Shown piece by piece: positions 7,724-11,734 of a stretch of DNA of 11,734 nt. This DNA is from CAZOMR01 sp964580655. Its GTDB lineage: Bacteria > RBG-13-61-14 > CAZOMR01. The notes under the pieces were generated by a model. That model was given only the letters and a program-made list of their open reading frames with translations. It had not been told where the DNA came from and ran no database searches. The position numbers were made by a program, and so were the translations under genes. The number at the start of each line of letters is the position of its first letter. Position 1 is the stretch's first letter. The stretch lies in contig CAZOMR010000092.1 of the NCBI GenBank assembly GCA_964580655.1, positions 1 through 11,734 on the forward strand, written 5' to 3'.

Positions 7724-9172
7724 TCAGCCTTTTTCTTTCTCCCATTTCTTCAGGCGCTCTTCAATCATTACCTCTGCTAGAGCCGGGACAACCTCCCATG
7801 CCACTGCCTCAACGGTCTCCTGAATAATGGTCTTGAGCTCTGAAGGGTCAACCCCTGCGGTCACCGCGGTTGTAATCTTCTCAGCGGCCCTGGCAATGGG
7901 TGCTTCTATTTCCGGAGGCGCGGCTGGAGGAGGCTCTTGCACAGGCGGCGCATACTCCGGAGCTTGCGGCTCTGGCTGGGCCATGAATCCGGCTTCGGGC
8001 TCGGCTTGAAACACTGCTTCTGCTTCGGGAACACTCTCTGCCTCCGGGACAGCCTCTGGTTCAAAAACGGCTTCCGCTTCAGGGACTGCCTCAGCCACAG
8101 GTATTTCGGGTTGCTCAATGAGTGGAGCCTCAAAAGCCTGCTCTCTGGCAAAAGGGATTTCATCGCCCACGACCGGCTCTGGTTCCGCTAAAACCTCAGC
8201 CTCTGTCACGGGTTCGGCTTCAAGGATTGGGTCCTGCTCCGGGGTAAAAGGGGGGGTCTCCTCAAAAGGAATCCCTTCTGCAATTTCAGCTTCGCCTGCA
8301 ACAGGAGCATCCACGGGTTGTGCTTCAGGCAGGACTTCTTCGGCAAGGGGGGCTAATTCCGGTTCTTCGACAAAGGGTTCTGCCACAGGTTCCGCTTCCG
8401 GGATCACCTCCGGCTCCAGGTCCTGGACTGGCGGTGGAGGTTCAATATGTGATGTTGGTTCAAGTCCGGGGACAGGTCCCCATATATCTTCATCGCTTGC
8501 CTGCGCGGGTTGTTCCGGCTCGGGTGCTAAAGGCTCGACTGGTATCTCGGGAGTCTCATTTGCCCACAGGTCGTCTTCTGACGGAGGTGTTGGCGGAACG
8601 GCTGGTTCCGGGGCTTGCGGTTCCGGAGGCGGTGCGAACTCCTGTGGCGCGGAAGGCGCAGGCGGAGTAATTGCCTCCGCTTCGGCCGCAGGTATCGGAG
8701 ATTGTGGTTGCACCGAAGGAGGAAGCGGTGCGGCGGATGGTGGCGAAGGAGCCGCTTCTGCTTGAGACGGAGGAGGCGGTGCGGGCACCTCTGGTTTGGG
8801 CTGGGGTCTTGAAAGCAGGTCCTGAACCTTGCTCACCAGTGTCTGAGACTCAAAGGGTTTAAGGATATACCCGTCAGCGCCGATCCTTGCCCCTTTCATT
8901 TCATCAAAGCCTTCAAAACTACCGGCGAGCAGTAGAACCGGTATGGTTCTTAGCTCGGGGTCTGACTTGATTTCCTGGCATACCTGGTAGCCATCTTTTC
9001 CGGGCATAACGACATCAGCCATTACCAGGTCGGGTTTAAGTTCTCTGACTTTAGCTATGGCCTCGTCGCCATTATCCACGGCAATAAGCTCGTAATCTCC
9101 ATCCGCCAGGGTGATACGCACCACCTTCTGAATGGTGATGCTGTCATCAGCGAGCAATATCTTTTTGCTCAT
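7724..9172 (-). CDS. Receiver-domain protein with long Pro/Glu/Ala-rich linker and C-terminal helix (RomR-like layout)
   Basis: The 482-residue product has three parts. Residues 1-120 form a CheY-like receiver: acidic pair Asp9/Asp10, phospho-acceptor Asp53 in MADVVMPG, and Lys105 in the LKPF motif. The Thr/Ser that normally completes the switch is replaced by Ala83 (in VLLLAGS). Residues about 122-425 are extremely rich in Pro, Glu and Ala and must be largely disordered. They contain repeats of VPEAE (362-385), two acidic Trp motifs (SEDDLW 198-203, SDEDIW 226-231) and two IPF-x5-F motifs (301-309, 339-347). Residues about 426-482 form a predicted amphipathic helical tail with AWEVVPALAEVMIEERL (458-474). 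There is no DNA-binding or enzymatic output domain, so signalling probably works through protein contacts. The layout recalls RomR, the Myxococcus polarity protein, but orthology is unproven. ATG 9172 has a GGGGGAG site and overlaps the upstream CheW-like gene by 26 bases, implying coupled translation. Confidence 0.9.
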   Translation of the reverse strand: MSKKILLADDSITIQKVVRITLADGDYELIAVDNGDEAIAKVRELKPDLVMADVVMPGKDGYQVCQEIKSDPELRTIPVLLLAGSFEGFDEMKGARIGADGYILKPFESQTLVSKVQDLLSRPQPKPEVPAPPPPSQAEAAPSPPSAAPLPPSVQPQSPIPAAEAEAITPPAPSAPQEFAPPPEPQAPEPAVPPTPPSEDDLWANETPEIPVEPLAPEPEQPAQASDEDIWGPVPGLEPTSHIEPPPPVQDLEPEVIPEAEPVAEPFVEEPELAPLAEEVLPEAQPVDAPVAGEAEIAEGIPFEETPPFTPEQDPILEAEPVTEAEVLAEPEPVVGDEIPFAREQAFEAPLIEQPEIPVAEAVPEAEAVFEPEAVPEAESVPEAEAVFQAEPEAGFMAQPEPQAPEYAPPVQEPPPAAPPEIEAPIARAAEKITTAVTAGVDPSELKTIIQETVEAVAWEVVPALAEVMIEERLKKWEKEKG

Positions 9173-9698
9173 CTCTCTCCCCCTTGTCGGTCGCGGCCAA
9201 AGGGCCGATCTTTGATTCCAATTCAGCGGTCTGAATCAAGCTGGCCAATACCCTCTCCCCATCCAACTGATACAAGGCTCTGCCTTGATATGTCCCCAGG
9301 GCTTGAACCGGAAAGCCCGAGGTGTCTGAAAAATCCTCCTGGCATTCCACTATCTCCGAGTCTTCCACGATTCGAATTACCCTGTCCACGGGGATTCCGA
9401 TCTTGTTCTGATCCCATTCTATCAATAAAATCAACTGAGGTAAAATCTGGCTTTTATCTGCCTCTTGCTTATAGCCCGGCAAGAGATCAGGATGAATAAC
9501 AGGAACAGCTTCTTCCTGGTAATATATCAAGCCCAGTACGCGCGCACCTGTAAGAGGCACTGAAAAAACCTGTGCCCGCTCAATAACCTTGACGACCCTG
9601 GAAATTTCAATGGTAAACAGATGATCCTTCCACTCCCAGATGAACCACTGGGCCGCGGAATTCCTTTGCAGGGAGGACTCTGCGCTGACTGGCTTCAT
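9147..9698 (-). CDS. CheW-like adaptor protein (second of two)
   Basis: CheW-like proteins couple chemoreceptors to CheA kinases and are built from a small double beta-barrel. This 183-residue protein shows the pattern from about residue 17 to 155: a first strand QWFIWEWKDHLFTIEI, then VLGLIYYQEEAVPVIHP (54-70), which lines up with the CheW hallmark 'G-I-x-x-R/x-G-x-x-V/I-P-V-I-D'. ILLIEWDQNKIGIPVDRV (89-106) is the second-barrel strand pair, and a final GRALYQLDGERVL follows. The last 25 residues are charged and probably flexible. The typical CheW arginine and aspartate are replaced, so the receptor or kinase contact may differ. ATG 9698 comes one base after the TGA of the upstream gene, with only a weak AAAGGG upstream, so translation is probably coupled. 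The 3' end overlaps the receiver gene by 26 bases. Confidence 0.82.
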   Translation of the reverse strand: MKPVSAESSLQRNSAAQWFIWEWKDHLFTIEISRVVKVIERAQVFSVPLTGARVLGLIYYQEEAVPVIHPDLLPGYKQEADKSQILPQLILLIEWDQNKIGIPVDRVIRIVEDSEIVECQEDFSDTSGFPVQALGTYQGRALYQLDGERVLASLIQTAELESKIGPLAATDKGERDEQKDIAR

Positions 9699-9699
9699 C

Positions 9700-10149
9700 T
9701 CAAATCAACCCTTTATCAGATGACTTAATCAGCTTTTCCGCATCAAGTTTACATATCATATCTTTTCCATCAAAGAGGAATCCACTAATAGCCTGATTGT
9801 CTTCATTACGCAATGCCCCTGGGAAATCAAGCGGGATAGCCAGTTGAAAATCCCTGATCCCGAATACTGTATCCACCCGAAGGCCATAATCCTGGTTCCC
9901 GATCTTCAGATCAATCCTGAATCCCTCCCGGCCAGAAATAGGGTTGTCCTCGTTTTCTACCCTGAAGAATTTACGCAGGTCTATCTCTCTTCCGCTTTTC
10001 TCTTTCTCGGAATCAGAGGATAAATCCACAACCCTTACCAGTGAATCAAGATTCAATGCGAAAATATATTCCCCCACACCGAAAAAAAGCTGACTCTGTC
10101 CCTCCCCTTCTGCCTGCTTGGCCTTTTCATTATCAGCCGCAAATTCCAT
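9700..10149 (-). CDS. CheW-like protein (first of two), first gene of the operon
   Basis: This 149-residue protein is a divergent CheW-like domain (about 19-141). Recognisable segments are LFFGVGEYIFALNLDSLVRVV (21-41), EIDLRKFFRVEN (55-66, the 'I-D-L-R-x-x-F' strand common in CheW folds), RIDLKIGNQDYGLRVDTV (78-95) and ISGFLFDGKDMICKLDAEKL (121-140). The first 18 residues are charged. It opens the operon followed by a second CheW-like gene (1 base apart) and the receiver protein. ATG 10149 has no Shine-Dalgarno sequence; its predicted promoter would give a leader of only about 7 bases, so it may be translated as a nearly leaderless mRNA. No alternative start with a better site precedes the domain. 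With no CheA or chemoreceptor nearby, its partner is unknown. The two CheW-like proteins are clearly different from each other and do not look like a recent duplication. Confidence 0.75.
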   Translation of the reverse strand: MEFAADNEKAKQAEGEGQSQLFFGVGEYIFALNLDSLVRVVDLSSDSEKEKSGREIDLRKFFRVENEDNPISGREGFRIDLKIGNQDYGLRVDTVFGIRDFQLAIPLDFPGALRNEDNQAISGFLFDGKDMICKLDAEKLIKSSDKGLI

Positions 10150-10163
10150 GAGTTATTTGTTAT

Positions 10164-10192
10164 ATGCTAAACTTTTCCTGTTTTAATGTCAA
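10164..10192 (-). promoter_or_regulatory. Promoter of the CheW/CheW/receiver operon
   Basis: On the minus strand a perfect -35 TTGACA (10187-10192) and TAGCAT (10164-10169, 4 of 6 to consensus) are 17 bases apart. The -10 ends 14 bases before the ATG, so the transcript would begin about 7 bases ahead of the start codon. No operator-like inverted repeat was seen. Confidence 0.6.
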
Positions 10193-10275
10193 GTTTTTTC
10201 CATAAGGGGTATGCGACATGATTTGTGATGGTTATCAAGCCGTTTCATCAGGCCCTTTGCTTGATTCTGTGTTTA

Positions 10276-11436
10276 TCATCTGATGCCCAGATATGGATTA
10301 TAGATATATTCCAGGGAGTATTCCTCATCAAATCTCCAGTGCCTCAACATTGTCCATGCAGGGTCAATGGCCCAGGCGCCTCGGGGAACCGGTGGTTTGA
10401 TCTGCTTCTTTGGACTTCCCCAGCCCCAGGGGGGATTGGCCGCATCCTCGGAATTAGCCATGCCTCCGAGGTCCCCGTCAAAGGCATAGGGCAAGGTGCC
10501 GGGCGGACTGCTCACACTCTCCGGTATTGTTGGCCTGCCCTCTGGTGGCTCGTACTGGAAAAAATCCGGGTCAAATGTGACTGGCCCCGGCATTCCATCT
10601 TCTGTGTTACAGCGATGGTCCCAGAGCCCTCGTGGAGCGAAGATGTCAACAAGGTCATAGCCCACATCGCGGTCATTCGGGCCCCGGGGCGAATCAGCCT
10701 TTCCACTATACCTGTAGATGACTCCGGTGCCGCGTTTGAATTCATTTCTCCTGGTCCAGGCGCTCTTATAGGAATGGAGTTCATAAGGGCCGTGGCCTCC
10801 GCCCTGAATATAAATTTGAGGATGATGACCATCACGAAGCCCGGCTGGCTCGAACCTGGGATGCTTAAGGGCCCGGCCAAGGTGAAGGGACCGAACCTGA
10901 ATGAGGTTGAAAGATGCGGCCTCGGGCTTGAAACCACCGTATGCGCGGACTCCTTCCCGGTTGGAGTAAAGATTGAAAAAGCCGTGCGCCATGGTCTCGA
11001 GCACACGGAACCGGCCAAACCTGTTCTCTCCAGCCTTCTCGGCAACCACAAGCACGCCTTCAAAATCATTCTCATGGCACGAGTCCGGAAGGAGTCGGAT
11101 AATAGGCCTCTCGTAATCCACCGGATGAAAATAACAGTAATAAATGAAATAGTGGGTCCTTGATTCGAGCACAGTGTAATAGATATATGCAAAATAGGGC
11201 TTGAATCTTCCCGCCCCATGGTTCTCCAGGTTGTTGTTGCCGACCCAGTCCCCGTCAGCGTCAAACGCGGTAATGTAATCAGCATCAGGATCAAACCAGG
11301 TGTCCTGGTAAAAGTCCGGGGACCAGTATTCAGCCAGATATCGATAAAATGAAATACACGAGGCCTCGGACCCACTGCTGAAAAGCAAAAAGAGAGCCAC
11401 AAAAAAAATCAGCCAATTTTGCGCTCCTCGCTTCAT
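10276..11436 (-). CDS. Exported protein of unknown function, possibly with a VPS62-like fold
   Basis: I do not recognise this 386-residue protein as a named family. Numbering from ATG 11436, residues 1-25 are a signal peptide: MKRGAQNW, a hydrophobic core and SGSEA, a good signal-peptidase I site. Cys27 follows but lacks a proper lipobox. The body is rich in Tyr, Trp, Gly and His. Notable points are an aspartate-rich FDADGDW (58-64), an aromatic strand YFIYYCYFHPVDY (96-108), HENDFEG (121-127), PQIYIQGGGHG (206-216), PPWGWGSPKK (335-344) and a C-terminal DPAW and YNPYLG. The sequence of an aromatic strand, then an H-E-x-D-x-E motif, then a P-x-x-Y-x-x-x-GHG motif resembles VPS62-type and related secreted beta-sandwich proteins ('HEGDWE ... 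AHG'). That is an inference from pattern only. ATG is preferred over the upstream TTG at 11481 because it follows AGGAG with an 8-base gap and directly begins the signal peptide. It has its own promoter; no terminator is obvious. Confidence 0.8.
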   Translation of the reverse strand: MKRGAQNWLIFFVALFLLFSSGSEASCISFYRYLAEYWSPDFYQDTWFDPDADYITAFDADGDWVGNNNLENHGAGRFKPYFAYIYYTVLESRTHYFIYYCYFHPVDYERPIIRLLPDSCHENDFEGVLVVAEKAGENRFGRFRVLETMAHGFFNLYSNREGVRAYGGFKPEAASFNLIQVRSLHLGRALKHPRFEPAGLRDGHHPQIYIQGGGHGPYELHSYKSAWTRRNEFKRGTGVIYRYSGKADSPRGPNDRDVGYDLVDIFAPRGLWDHRCNTEDGMPGPVTFDPDFFQYEPPEGRPTIPESVSSPPGTLPYAFDGDLGGMANSEDAANPPWGWGSPKKQIKPPVPRGAWAIDPAWTMLRHWRFDEEYSLEYIYNPYLGIR

Positions 11437-11512
11437 CTCTCCCGCTCCTTCCACGCAGGCTTTCAATAAAATCTCCAACAAATGCTTTCCAGGTAAAAAT
11501 CAAATTAAAAAA

Positions 11513-11541
11513 ATTCTATCATATCCACCTGTCTCTTCCAA
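11513..11541 (-). promoter_or_regulatory. Promoter of the exported-protein gene
   Basis: On the minus strand TTGGAA (11536-11541) and TAGAAT (11513-11518) are separated by 17 bases. They match the sigma70 consensus at 4 of 6 and 5 of 6 positions. The leader to ATG 11436 would be about 70 bases. It lies between the gene and the transposase remnant, so the insertion sequence may have contributed part of it. Confidence 0.5.
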
Positions 11542-11609
11542 GCTCATCTAGCTGGTAGATGCTTCGCTGCTCGCCGGACAAAATCGGGCCTGCGACATAA
11601 AAGGGGGTT

Positions 11610-11734
11610 TTAGACGTTGGCGGCTTTTTGCTCCCAGAATTCCTCCATCCGGCCGGAGAGGTGGAGACAGCGCAGGGCAATGATGGCATTTGCCCCTCTC
11701 ACTGTCCACTCCATGCTCACTACTTGCCCGCTCC
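11610..11734 (-). CDS. C-terminal end of an ISKra4-like transposase (cut by window edge)
   Basis: Forty codons and a TAA stop (11610-11612) are visible on the minus strand. The reading includes MEWTVRGANAIIALRCLHL followed by SGRMEEFWEQKAANV. From memory, the 'W-x-V-x-GANAI-x-ALRC ... SGR-x-E-x-FWE' pattern is the C-terminal end of ISKra4-family transposases, in the C-terminal part of the catalytic domain. The rest of the element lies beyond the right edge, so I cannot tell whether the gene is whole. The terminal inverted repeat should lie between this stop and about 11520, but without the other end I cannot place it. Confidence 0.65.
   Translation of the reverse strand, partial: SGQVVSMEWTVRGANAIIALRCLHLSGRMEEFWEQKAANV

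Noticed and set aside
8118..8765. Plus-strand open frame of 215 codons, rich in Gly, Ser and Ala
   Set aside because: It is the antisense image of the Pro/Glu/Ala-rich linker of the receiver protein; such composition suppresses stops on the opposite strand. It has no recognisable domain.
10201..10275. Possible terminator after the exported-protein gene
   Set aside because: Only a 5-bp imperfect stem (TGATG with CATCA) and no T-tract on the minus strand were found.
10225..11163. Plus-strand open frame of 312 codons
   Set aside because: It lies opposite the exported-protein gene, which has a signal peptide, a ribosome binding site and a promoter. The plus-strand product has no domain-like pattern.
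10512..11402. Second minus-strand open frame of 296 codons in the exported-protein region
   Set aside because: It is a different frame inside the exported-protein gene; the gene's own frame has the signal peptide and plausible motifs, while this one does not.

Overview
The window looks like chromosomal DNA from a Gram-negative bacterium. GyrB carries the long insertion in its TOPRIM half that is typical of proteobacterial-type enzymes. Lipoprotein-like and Sec signal peptides are present. A receiver protein with a long disordered linker sits in one operon with two CheW-like proteins, which recalls Myxococcota/Desulfobacterota (the former Deltaproteobacteria) or a related candidate phylum. The phylum is an inference; no rRNA is present to settle it. 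Every supported gene lies on the minus strand, so the window reads naturally from right to left.

Reading right to left: at the right edge (11610-11734) is the C-terminal end of an ISKra4-like transposase, cut by the window end. Next, behind a good sigma70-type promoter, is a gene for a secreted protein of unknown function (10276-11436). Then comes a compact three-gene operon (10149 down to 7724) with its own consensus-like promoter. It encodes a short CheW-like protein, a second CheW-like protein and a 482-residue receiver protein with a roughly 300-residue Pro/Glu/Ala-rich linker and a conserved-looking C-terminal helix. The operon ends in a small terminator and is followed by a palindromic 'cgcaaag' repeat. 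Next are valyl-tRNA synthetase (valS, 4815-7484), a secreted CocE/NonD-type serine hydrolase with its own promoter and a strong terminator (2661-4562), and finally gyrB (start at 2355, 3' end off the left edge), also with its own promoter.

valS and gyrB are housekeeping genes. The hydrolase and the secreted unknown protein are envelope or export functions, and their separate promoters suggest independent transcription units. The most distinctive locus is the CheW/CheW/receiver operon. Its architecture fits a signalling or polarity module: CheW folds normally dock to chemosensory kinase arrays, and the receiver-linker-helix protein resembles the layout of the Myxococcus polarity factor RomR. 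No CheA kinase or chemoreceptor is in the window, so partners must lie elsewhere. No tRNA, rRNA or CRISPR array was seen.
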